Of a DNA stretch of 6,852 nt, positions 1-5,937 are shown piece by piece. Made by a program: the position numbers and the translations under genes. Source of the stretch: JASFJH01 sp050117725 (GTDB taxonomy: Bacteria > Pseudomonadota > Gammaproteobacteria > AKS1); NCBI GenBank assembly GCA_050117725.1, contig JASFME010000124.1, positions 1 through 6,852 of the forward strand, written 5' to 3'. The notes beneath the pieces are model-generated. The model had not been told where the DNA came from. It saw only the letters and a program-made list of their open reading frames with translations, and ran no database searches. How positions within the stretch are numbered: position 1 is the stretch's first letter; each line of letters begins with the position of its first letter.

Positions 1-532
1 CCAGGCTCTTTTCGACATCATCGCGCTTGTCCTTGCCGACGAGTGTTTCGATGAGTGCCAAGGCGAAATCCATCGCCGTGCCGGGGCCACGTGAAGTGAT
101 GACACTGCCATCAAACACGACGGCTTCGGGCTCGGCGCTCATTCCCAGCGCATCGAGCACGCCCGGATAACTCGTTGCCTTCTTGCCGTCGAGCAATCCG
201 GCACTGGCCAGTACTTTCGGCGCGGCGCAGATCGCCGCCGTGTATCTGTCTTCAGCGGCCATGTGTTTTAACAATGAATGAATACGCGGGTCGTTATTCA
301 GGTGATCCGCCCCGGGCAGGCCGCCGGGCAGTACCACCATGTCGTAATCCTGTTGCAGGGCTGTATCGAGATCGGTATCCGGCACGAGCACGGTACCGCG
401 GCTGGCGCGCACGGGTTGATCATCCAGCCCGGCGCTGGTGACCTTGACACCGGCCCGGACGAGCAGATCGATGATGGTAACTGCTTCGAGCTCTTCGCAG
501 CCCTGCGCTAGCGGGACAAGGACAGTTGCCAT
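1..532 (-). CDS. yajL: DJ-1/PfpI superfamily protein, YajL-like (3' end missing)
   Basis: Reading from the ATG at 532 down to the window edge gives 177 residues without a stop. The sequence matches the DJ-1/YajL family from end to end. Near the N-terminus is GCEELEAV, in which Glu16 corresponds to DJ-1 Glu18. It is followed by IDLLVRAGVKV, then VVLPGGLPGA at about 66-75. The nucleophile elbow AAICAAP carries the reactive Cys102, and SRGPGTAMDFALALIETLVG lies at about 147-166. E. coli YajL has nearly the same closing block and is about 196 residues long, so only some 15-20 residues should be missing. Family members are cytosolic proteins linked to oxidative-stress protection, chaperone activity and, disputedly, deglycation or glyoxalase activity. 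The start is supported by AAGGGG 8 nt upstream. It lies inside the upstream deacetylase gene (25-nt overlap), which suggests translational coupling. The family call is firm; the exact biochemical role is not. Confidence 0.93.
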   Translation of the reverse strand, partial: MATVLVPLAQGCEELEAVTIIDLLVRAGVKVTSAGLDDQPVRASRGTVLVPDTDLDTALQQDYDMVVLPGGLPGADHLNNDPRIHSLLKHMAAEDRYTAAICAAPKVLASAGLLDGKKATSYPGVLDALGMSAEPEAVVFDGSVITSRGPGTAMDFALALIETLVGKDKRDDVEKSL

Positions 533-1269
533 GTTCGTTTCCCCTTGCGTTTGAGCAGTTCACTGACCGGTACCAGCCGGACATTTTCCTGCTCCAGTTC
601 ATTCAGGCGATGCTTGAGGACCCTGAGGGTTTCAGGGTAAGGGTGGCCGATTGCCAGCGCACCACCGTTCATGCGGGCAACGCGCAACAACTCATCAAAC
701 TGTTTTTCTACAAAGGCTTCACTGCGCTGCGCATCGAGGAAGATATCGCGGGCAAGGTTGGGTACGTGTTGCTCTTCGGCCAGGGTCCTGGCCACGGAAT
801 AGCGTGTGGTGCGGCTATCGACAAAAAACAGATCATGGTGTCGGTTCATGGTCTGCATGAGCCAGAGCATATGTCCGGGATGCCGGGTCAGCAGGCTGCC
901 CATGTGGTTGTTCAGACCTTTTACATGCGGTACCGAGGCCAGCGCCAACTCCAGCGTACGTACGAATTCTTCTTCGGTCATGTTCAGGGTCAGAGCCCCT
1001 GGTCCCAGCTTCTTGCCCTGCTGCTGGGCCTGCATGGGCATGTGCAGGATAACTTCCTTGTGCATGCTGTGTGCCAGCCTGGCAAGGCGGGGCGTATGCG
1101 GGGCATGCGGGAGAAAGGCATAATTGAGGGCGCCGGGCAGGCGCACCGCGGCTTCATCCTGTTTGCCGCGATCACCGAGATCATCGATGATGATACTGAT
1201 CACCGGAGTCGCTGCCATAGTCGGCAGCGCAACACACCAGCACAGGATGAGGCCGAGCAGTAAACGCAT
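508..1269 (-). CDS. yibQ: Divergent polysaccharide deacetylase family protein (YibQ type, formerly DUF610)
   Basis: The product has 253 residues. The N-terminus is a signal peptide: a short basic start, a hydrophobic stretch at about 3-15, and a likely cut after PTMA at residue 19. The mature part has the landmarks of the divergent polysaccharide deacetylase family, a NodB-like fold: SIIIDDLG with Asp29-Asp30, HMPM with His76, GLNNHMGS with His122, DSRTT with Asp151, and GHPYPET with His209. These suit a metal-binding carbohydrate deacetylase site, but the substrate of YibQ proteins is not established. The protein should act in the periplasm. The gene starts 3 nt after the ctpA stop and has no clear Shine-Dalgarno of its own, so it is probably translated by coupling. 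Its tail overlaps the DJ-1-like gene by 25 nt. The envC-ctpA-yibQ order matches the arrangement known from Pseudomonas, and E. coli has envC-yibQ. Confidence 0.93.
   Translation of the reverse strand: MRLLLGLILCWCVALPTMAATPVISIIIDDLGDRGKQDEAAVRLPGALNYAFLPHAPHTPRLARLAHSMHKEVILHMPMQAQQQGKKLGPGALTLNMTEEEFVRTLELALASVPHVKGLNNHMGSLLTRHPGHMLWLMQTMNRHHDLFFVDSRTTRYSVARTLAEEQHVPNLARDIFLDAQRSEAFVEKQFDELLRVARMNGGALAIGHPYPETLRVLKHRLNELEQENVRLVPVSELLKRKGKRTWQLSLSR
541..546 (-). promoter_or_regulatory. Ribosome binding site of the DJ-1/YajL-like gene
   Basis: On the minus strand AAGGGG ends 8 nt before the ATG at 532. It lies within the last codons of the deacetylase gene. It supports this overlapping start and internal initiation in a shared mRNA. 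Confidence 0.6.
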
Positions 1270-1272
1270 GGT

Positions 1273-2613
1273 TTACGGTTTACTGCTGGTCATCCGGGCA
1301 TGCATGATGTTCATACCCTTGAGCAGGTTTACCGCTTCATACAGCACATAATCGGTCTGCGCCAGGCTGTCCAGTTCAGCGTCTTTCTTGCTGTCTTCGG
1401 TCTTGTCACTGAGCGGCGGCTTGCCCTTGTTGCCATTGGAGATATGACCGTTCAGGTCGGCCTCCTTGAGCTGGGCAATCCCTCCATCTTTCTTGCGCGA
1501 AACGCTCAGGTCAGCGACCTCGATGTCCGGCACGATACCTTCAGCCTGGATAGAACGTCCATTCGGCGTGTAGTAGCGCGCCGTGGTCAATTTCACGGCC
1601 GTGCCATTTACCATCGGCAATATGGTTTGTACCGAACCCTTGCCAAAGCTCTTGCTGCCCATGATTACCGCGCGCTGGTGATCCTGCAGTGCACCGGCCA
1701 CGATCTCCGAAGCCGAGGCTGAACCACCATTTATCAACACCACAATCGGCGCGCCGACCAGTACATCTCCCGGTGTCGCCTTGAACTCGTTATCCGCATC
1801 CTGATTCCGGCCCTTTGTATACACGAGCATGCCTTTGTTAATGAAGGCATCGGACACCTCCACGGCCGCATTCAACACACCGCCTGGGTTGTTACGCAAA
1901 TCAATCACCAGGCCGCGCAAACCGTCTTCGTTGTCTTCCTTCAGCTTGTTAATGGCATTATGCAACGAGTCACCGGTGCGGCTCTGGAACTGGGTGATGC
2001 GTACATAGCCGTAACCGGGTTCGATCGTGCGTTGCTTGACGCTTTTGACACGGATGATATCGCGGATAATTTCGATCTTGAGAGGCTTGTCTACGCCTTC
2101 GCGTACCACGGTCAGGTCAATAGCCGTACCCGGTTCACCGCGCATGATCTTCACCGCCTCGGTCAGGCTCATGCCCTTCACTGATTTTTCATCGAGACGA
2201 ATAATCAAATCGCCTGCCTGTATACCGGCACGTTGCGCCGGTGTGTCATCAATCGGGGCAACGACCTTGACGAAGCCGTCTTCGAGGCTGATTTCGATGC
2301 CCAGCCCGCCAAACTGGCCCGAGGTACCGACCTGCAGGTCTTCAAAGGCTTCCTTGTTCAGGTATGCGGAATGCGGGTCGAGACTGCCGAGCATGCCGCC
2401 GATGGCAAATTCAATCAGGTCCTTGTCGCTCTTTTCCTCAACATAGTCGGACTTGATCTTGCCGAACACCTCGCTGAATACGCGTAATTCATCCAGCGGC
2501 AACGGTTCGCCGGACTCGCTGCGTTCGGCCATCACACTCTGGCCTATAACGAGGCTGATCCCGAGCAACATTCCGGTAATCAGGACCAACAGGTTTCTTG
2601 TCAGCGTATTCAT
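1273..2613 (-). CDS. ctpA: S41 family C-terminal processing peptidase with PDZ domain
   Basis: This is a periplasmic serine protease of the CtpA/Prc group. I place the start at the ATG at 2613 (446 residues), because GGAGAG lies just upstream. An in-frame ATG at 2628 would add MYGES but has no such site. The N-terminal hydrophobic stretch (LLVLITGMLLGISLVIG) is an uncleaved anchor or a signal peptide. Next comes the N-terminal helical region with DPHSAYL at about 79-85. A PDZ domain follows at roughly 95-180, including GGLGIEI, AGIQAGD and VVREG. The S41 core contains VIDLRNNPGG (about 236-245). The catalytic serine lies in GGSASASEI (Ser300, the middle serine) and the catalytic lysine in SFGKGSVQ (Lys325). 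The 25-residue spacing equals that of E. coli Prc Ser452/Lys477. The tail after about residue 370 is charged and low in complexity. Such proteases degrade or trim envelope proteins, including peptidoglycan hydrolases. That suits its place between envC and yibQ, although this target is inference. Confidence 0.96.
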   Translation of the reverse strand: MNTLTRNLLVLITGMLLGISLVIGQSVMAERSESGEPLPLDELRVFSEVFGKIKSDYVEEKSDKDLIEFAIGGMLGSLDPHSAYLNKEAFEDLQVGTSGQFGGLGIEISLEDGFVKVVAPIDDTPAQRAGIQAGDLIIRLDEKSVKGMSLTEAVKIMRGEPGTAIDLTVVREGVDKPLKIEIIRDIIRVKSVKQRTIEPGYGYVRITQFQSRTGDSLHNAINKLKEDNEDGLRGLVIDLRNNPGGVLNAAVEVSDAFINKGMLVYTKGRNQDADNEFKATPGDVLVGAPIVVLINGGSASASEIVAGALQDHQRAVIMGSKSFGKGSVQTILPMVNGTAVKLTTARYYTPNGRSIQAEGIVPDIEVADLSVSRKKDGGIAQLKEADLNGHISNGNKGKPPLSDKTEDSKKDAELDSLAQTDYVLYEAVNLLKGMNIMHARMTSSKP

Positions 2614-2616
2614 GCT

Positions 2617-2622
2617 CTCTCC
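2617..2622 (-). promoter_or_regulatory. Shine-Dalgarno that sets the ctpA start
   Basis: GGAGAG on the minus strand ends 3 nt before the ATG at 2613. It overlaps the codons after the alternative ATG at 2628, so it favours the downstream start. Confidence 0.65.
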
Positions 2623-2781
2623 ATACATCTCAAATCCGTCCTGGCTGGCTGGCCAGCCGCTACTGCGCAGCGCGAATTACCTAGTATTTGCTAAAAAGGG
2701 CGTCTACACAAGCCGTACATATAATAAGCATACACTATACGACATTGGCTACCGTCGCGGGTTCCGTTGCTTCGCCAGCGC
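2623..2781 (-). promoter_or_regulatory. envC-ctpA gap with putative ctpA promoter and leader palindrome
   Basis: The gap between the envC stop and the ctpA start is much longer than the other spacings in this gene block. Around 2717-2741 the GC-rich background gives way to an AT-rich stretch. On the minus strand it holds TATAGT and TATTAT, either of which could be a -10 box; no convincing -35 box lies at the right distance. Nearer to ctpA is a perfect 12-bp palindrome, ggctggccagcc at 2647-2658, inside overlapping CTGG repeats. In the transcript it could form a GC-rich hairpin above the ribosome binding site. I see no U-tract terminator for envC. A separate ctpA promoter is plausible but unproven. 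Confidence 0.3.
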
Positions 2782-3981
2782 TCAGCTGCGCCGACACCAG
2801 CGCATGGGGTTGGTCGGCTTGCCATTAGCCCGAATTTCGAAATACACGCCGCTGCGCTGTTGGCCGCCACTGCGGCCGGCTCCTCCAATCACCTCGCCGG
2901 TCTCGACCCAGTCGCCGGTCTCGACGAACAGACTCTGGTTATGGCCATACAGGGACATATAGCCGTCACCATGATCGAGGATCACCATGAGACCGAAACC
3001 ACGCAGCCAGTCCGCGTAGGCGACCCGACCATGTGAAACCGCCTGCACCGCGCTGCCTTCGCGCGCGCCGATCAACACTCCCTGCCAACGCAACTTGCCC
3101 TCCTTGCGCCTGGAGCCAAAACGGGCCCGGATCCTCCCCTTGACCGGCAAGGACAATTGCCCACGTAGCGCGGCAAATGGCTGCCGCTGGCCAGCCTGTG
3201 CCGGGATATCCGCAAGGGCCTCGCGCAGGCCCTGCAGCAAGGCCTCAAGTTGCTTTGCATCGGCCCTCGCCTGACCCAGTTTCTGCTCGCGAGTCCTGAT
3301 TTGTTTTGCCAGACTGTCAACAATCTTCTTGCGCCGGGCGTGATTCCGTTCCAGCTTGCGCTTTTCGACCAGCTGTTCGCTGCGTGTCGCCTGCAGCGCA
3401 ATGGTGCTCTGCTTCAGATCTTTTTCCACCTGCTCAAGCCGTATTACCTTGTCACGTATGTCATCAATACGCACGGTACGTGCTCTGTTCAGGTAGTCGT
3501 AATAGACGAGGGTGCGGCCGAGCACCGCCGGATCCTGCTGGTTGAGCAACAGCTTCGTATACTCCTGGCGACCAATGGCATACGCGGCACGTAATTGCCC
3601 GCCCAGTACCCGGCGTTGTCCGGCCAGTTCGGCGCGTAGCTTGCGGCGCTCGCTACCAAGATTGCTGACACGCTTTTGCTGGTGTTTGAGCTTGCGATTC
3701 AGCAGATCCAGTTGCCGCACAATAGCGCTGATGGCCTTTTCCGCGTAGCGCAGTTCTTTGCGCAGCTTGTGGTGCTTATCGCGCTGCTGGTCCAGCGTCT
3801 TCTGTAACTCGTCGATGGTCTTGCGTAATTCGACCAGGCGCGCGCGCTGCGCGGACGTGTCGGTACTTTCTGTATCTGCCAGCGCGGGGGGGGACAGGCA
3901 GCTGAAGACAAGGATCAGAACGATACCGCGCAGTCGTACGCAGTACACAGGCAGGGCAAATAACATGCGTAGGCCGTGCAT
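2782..3981 (-). CDS. envC: Murein hydrolase activator EnvC (degenerate LytM/M23 domain)
   Basis: EnvC is a periplasmic divisome factor that in E. coli is recruited by FtsEX and activates the amidases AmiA and AmiB. The start is GTG at 3984 or, as chosen here, the adjacent ATG at 3981 (399 residues); a further ATG lies at 3966. None has a clear Shine-Dalgarno. Numbering from the GTG, residues 20-36 are a hydrophobic signal core ending in PPALA before Asp37. A long Lys/Arg/Gln-rich coiled coil covers about 45-125. The conserved LRAAYAIGRQEYTKLLLNQQDP follows at 131-152. A second coiled coil spans about 176-260 and the LytM domain about 277-395. The metal ligands are lost as in EnvC: WQGVLIG replaces HxGxD (Trp300, Leu304), and GVYFEIR replaces HxHFE (Gly379, Tyr381). 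ADWLRGFGL and SLYGHNQS closely resemble the E. coli protein. It therefore should activate other enzymes and not cut murein itself. An 8-C run lies in the signal peptide region. Confidence 0.95.
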   Translation of the reverse strand: MHGLRMLFALPVYCVRLRGIVLILVFSCLSPPALADTESTDTSAQRARLVELRKTIDELQKTLDQQRDKHHKLRKELRYAEKAISAIVRQLDLLNRKLKHQQKRVSNLGSERRKLRAELAGQRRVLGGQLRAAYAIGRQEYTKLLLNQQDPAVLGRTLVYYDYLNRARTVRIDDIRDKVIRLEQVEKDLKQSTIALQATRSEQLVEKRKLERNHARRKKIVDSLAKQIRTREQKLGQARADAKQLEALLQGLREALADIPAQAGQRQPFAALRGQLSLPVKGRIRARFGSRRKEGKLRWQGVLIGAREGSAVQAVSHGRVAYADWLRGFGLMVILDHGDGYMSLYGHNQSLFVETGDWVETGEVIGGAGRSGGQQRSGVYFEIRANGKPTNPMRWCRRS

Positions 3982-4000
3982 CACGCTATTAGCATGCCAT

Positions 4001-4082
4001 AATTAGTTGGCAGATGTCAGTTTGCAGCTGGCAGAAAAAGCGTGAAAATCCTTTCTGAATACTGCCAACTGATGACTGCCTA
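4001..4082. repeat. Degenerate heptamer repeats in two inverted arms (envC-gpmI gap)
   Basis: The left arm is four head-to-tail 7-mers: ttggcag (4007-4013), atgtcag (4014-4020), tttgcag (4021-4027) and ctggcag (4028-4034). The right arm carries the complement in the same register: ctgccaa (4062-4068), ctgatga (4069-4075) and ctgccta (4076-4082), perhaps preceded by the weaker ctgaata (4055-4061). Agttggcag at 4005-4013 and ctgccaact at 4062-4070 are exact reverse complements. Aligning three left units with three right units pairs 16 of 21 positions around a 41-nt or shorter AT-rich middle. The block fills nearly the whole gap between gpmI and envC, so it would lie in their shared mRNA. It may be a dispersed intergenic repeat and could slow or trim the transcript. 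Confidence 0.6.
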
Positions 4083-4089
4083 CTCGTTA

Positions 4090-5673
4090 TTAAGCTGCAT
4101 CATCCTTGCCTTTCTCTTTGTCTTGCCCGGCGAGTTCCAGCAGGATTTTGCCATTCATCTCGTTGGGCTGTTTGAGCCCCATCAGGTACAGCATGGTCGG
4201 CGCAACGTCGGACAAGGCGCCGTGATCGATTTCAAACTGCGCCGGTCGGCCCACATAGATCAAGGGCACCGGGTTGGTCGTGTGTGCAGTATGTGCCTGG
4301 CCGGTATCTTCACCACGCATGAGTTCGGCATTGCCGTGATCCGCCGTAATCAGCATCTCACCTCCGACTTTATCCAGGGCCTGCTTGATCCGGCCCAGGC
4401 AGACATCCAGGGCTTCGATGGCCTTGACGGTCGCATCGAAATTGCCGGAGTGTCCGACCATATCCGGGTTGGCGTAATTACAGATAATCGTGTCGTACTG
4501 TTTGCTCTCGATGGCCTCGACCAGCCTGTCTGTCAGCTCAGGGGCATTCATTTCCGGCTGCAGGTCATAGGTGGCGACATCCGGTGAATTCACGAGGATG
4601 CGATCCTCGCCCTCGAAAGGAGTTTCCTCGCCACCGTTGAAGAAAAACGTGACATGCGCGTACTTTTCGGTTTCGGCAATACGCAGCTGGCGCAAACCCA
4701 GGTTGGAGATGTAGGCACCAAAGACATTGCTCAGCCGCTCGGGCGGGAAGGCAACCGGGATGTCGAAATCATCCTTGTATTCGGTCAGGCTGACAAACTG
4801 GCCAAGCTTCGGCCTGACTTCGCGCTCGAAACCATCAAAGTCATCCTCGATGAAGGGTCGCGTGATCTGCCGCGCGCGATCCGAGCGGAAGTTCATGAAC
4901 ACGACAATATCCCCGTCGTTGACCCGCACCGGCTGCTCACCTTGCGGCACAATCGCAGTCGCCTTGACGAATTCATCGCTCTCGCCGCGCTGGTAGGCCT
5001 GTTCGAGTGCCTCGCTGGCGGTTTCCGCTGTAAACTCGGCTTTGCCCTGGGTAATCAGATCGTACGAGGCCTGGATGCGCGGCCAGCGGTGATCACGGTC
5101 CATGGAGTAATAGCGGCCGATGATCGAGGCGATCCGGCCATTGCCAAGCTCCCCGAAAAGGCCTTCCATGGTCTTGATCGAGGTTTCCGCGCTCTTTGGT
5201 GGCGTGTCGCGGCCGTCGAGAAAGGCGTGTAGATAGACATGCGGCGCACCGCGCTCAACCGCAAGACGGGCCATCGCCTGTAAATGCTCCTCGTGGCTGT
5301 GCACGCCGCCAGGCGAGAGCAGGCCCAGGATATGCACGGCCTTGCCGGTTTCGATGGCCTTGTCGACCGCATCGGTCAGGGTATGGTTCTTGAAAAAAGA
5401 ACCGGTCTTGATGGAACGACTGACCCGGGTGAATTCCTGGTAGACGATACGGCCGGCGCCCAGGTTCAGGTGACCGACCTCGGAATTGCCCATTTGTTCG
5501 GCCGGCAGGCCAACCTGGGCGCCGGAACCGCGGATCAGCGTATGCGGATAGTTTTCCCACAATGCATCCCACACGGGCTTGTTGGCCGCGGCAATCGCGT
5601 TGGATTCTGATGTCTCGCTGTAACCCCAACCATCCAGAATTACGAGCAATATTGGTTTTGGAATCAATGACAT
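4090..5673 (-). CDS. gpmI: 2,3-bisphosphoglycerate-independent phosphoglycerate mutase
   Basis: This cytosolic enzyme of glycolysis and gluconeogenesis interconverts 3- and 2-phosphoglycerate through a phosphoserine intermediate, using two Mn ions. The 527-residue product is slightly longer than the usual 510-515, owing to a Lys/Asp-rich C-terminal tail. All key sites are visible: Asp14 in ILDGWG, nucleophile Ser64 in MGNSEVGH, His125 in GGVHSHEEH, DGRD at 153-156, RYYSMDRD at 187-194, Arg263 and Arg266 in NFRSDRAR, Lys337 in ETEKYAHVTFFFNGG, Asp404 and His408 in NPDMVGHSG, Asp445-His446 in TADHGN, and His464 in AHTTNPVP. The spacing fits the metal sites known from the Bacillus enzyme. The ATG at 5673 gives the standard N-terminus MSLIPKPILLVILDG; the Shine-Dalgarno is weak. 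It is the first gene of the minus-strand block and is transcribed away from the ArsR-like gene. The gap to envC is about 108 nt and holds the heptamer repeats. Confidence 0.98.
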   Translation of the reverse strand: MSLIPKPILLVILDGWGYSETSESNAIAAANKPVWDALWENYPHTLIRGSGAQVGLPAEQMGNSEVGHLNLGAGRIVYQEFTRVSRSIKTGSFFKNHTLTDAVDKAIETGKAVHILGLLSPGGVHSHEEHLQAMARLAVERGAPHVYLHAFLDGRDTPPKSAETSIKTMEGLFGELGNGRIASIIGRYYSMDRDHRWPRIQASYDLITQGKAEFTAETASEALEQAYQRGESDEFVKATAIVPQGEQPVRVNDGDIVVFMNFRSDRARQITRPFIEDDFDGFEREVRPKLGQFVSLTEYKDDFDIPVAFPPERLSNVFGAYISNLGLRQLRIAETEKYAHVTFFFNGGEETPFEGEDRILVNSPDVATYDLQPEMNAPELTDRLVEAIESKQYDTIICNYANPDMVGHSGNFDATVKAIEALDVCLGRIKQALDKVGGEMLITADHGNAELMRGEDTGQAHTAHTTNPVPLIYVGRPAQFEIDHGALSDVAPTMLYLMGLKQPNEMNGKILLELAGQDKEKGKDDAA

Positions 5674-5709
5674 AAATGCTTTTTCAGGCTTATCAGCAGA
5701 ACCAAGAGC

Positions 5710-5724
5710 TTAGACTTAGTCTAA
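5710..5724. promoter_or_regulatory. Perfect 15-bp palindrome upstream of gpmI
   Basis: Ttagact and agtctaa are exact 7-bp reverse complements around a single central T. The element ends 37 nt before the gpmI start codon. It could be a dimeric repressor site, or a short hairpin (6-bp stem, 3-nt loop) in the gpmI leader. I cannot match it to a known operator. Confidence 0.45.
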
Positions 5725-5769
5725 CTCGAACCCTGGCTTCGATACCAGTCCAGGGCCATATTTTAAAGG

Positions 5770-5801
5770 AATGTCCCCCGTCCTGACACCAATTTCCCCC
5801 G
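5770..5801. repeat. Direct repeat of a C-rich 11-mer
   Basis: Aatgtcccccg (5770-5780) and aatttcccccg (5791-5801) agree at 10 of 11 positions. Their starts are 21 bp apart, close to two helical turns. This may be paired protein sites or a remnant of a dispersed repeat. Confidence 0.45.
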
Positions 5802-5830
5802 ATTTGTGTATTTGATGCTTCTCAAACGCT

Positions 5831-5847
5831 ACATAATTGTATAATGT
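5831..5847 (+). promoter_or_regulatory. Operator-like palindrome over a TATAAT box of the ArsR-like gene
   Basis: Acataattgtataatgt is a 17-bp imperfect palindrome with outer arms ACAT/ATGT; 12 of the 16 positions flanking the centre obey the symmetry. It covers the TATAAT at 5840-5845. An AT-rich palindrome over the promoter is the usual layout for autorepression by ArsR-family dimers. Assigning it to the neighbouring regulator is inference. Confidence 0.35.
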
Positions 5848-5937
5848 TTTTAGTATATATGGATAAACATATGTAAAATAACTTCTCGATCTGAAAGGGA
5901 TATTCAGGGAAGTGTCAATCACGCAGGGCCAGACATC

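Larger units (their letters stand above)
5674..5937. promoter_or_regulatory. Divergent intergenic region between gpmI and the ArsR-like gene
   Basis: This 264-bp gap should contain the promoters of both transcription units. The left third, next to gpmI, has a perfect 15-bp palindrome (5710-5724) and an inverted repeat ccctgg/ccaggg (5731-5736 and 5750-5755). The middle has two near-identical C-rich 11-mers (5770-5780 and 5791-5801). The right part, about 5806-5890, is strongly AT-rich and carries TATAAT at 5840-5845, the best -10 candidate for the ArsR-like gene; no good -35 sits 17 nt upstream. A TTTACA on the minus strand near 5872-5877 could belong to a gpmI promoter, but its spacing to a -10 is poor. 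No convincing gene lies here. Confidence 0.5.

Noticed and set aside
526..1263. 245-codon open frame on the plus strand opposite the yibQ-type gene
   Set aside because: The minus-strand product has a signal peptide and all family motifs; the plus-strand translation has no recognisable domain and is a shadow of that GC-rich gene.
3886..3893. C run in envC considered as evidence of an existing frameshift
   Set aside because: The frame is intact through the signal peptide, coiled coils and LytM domain, so no frameshift is present.
4001..4082. Heptamer array considered as a CRISPR or rho-independent terminator
   Set aside because: Units are only 7 bp with no spacers. The stem is interrupted with a long loop, and no clean U-tract follows on the minus strand.
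4654..5232. 192-codon open frame on the plus strand opposite gpmI (another at 4042-4587)
   Set aside because: Both lie antisense to a complete gpmI with every catalytic residue, and neither shows a recognisable motif.
5710..5755. tRNA-like T-loop sequence GGTTCGAG on the minus strand next to inverted repeats
   Set aside because: The five bases on either side of the loop do not pair, and no acceptor, D or anticodon arm can be built around it.
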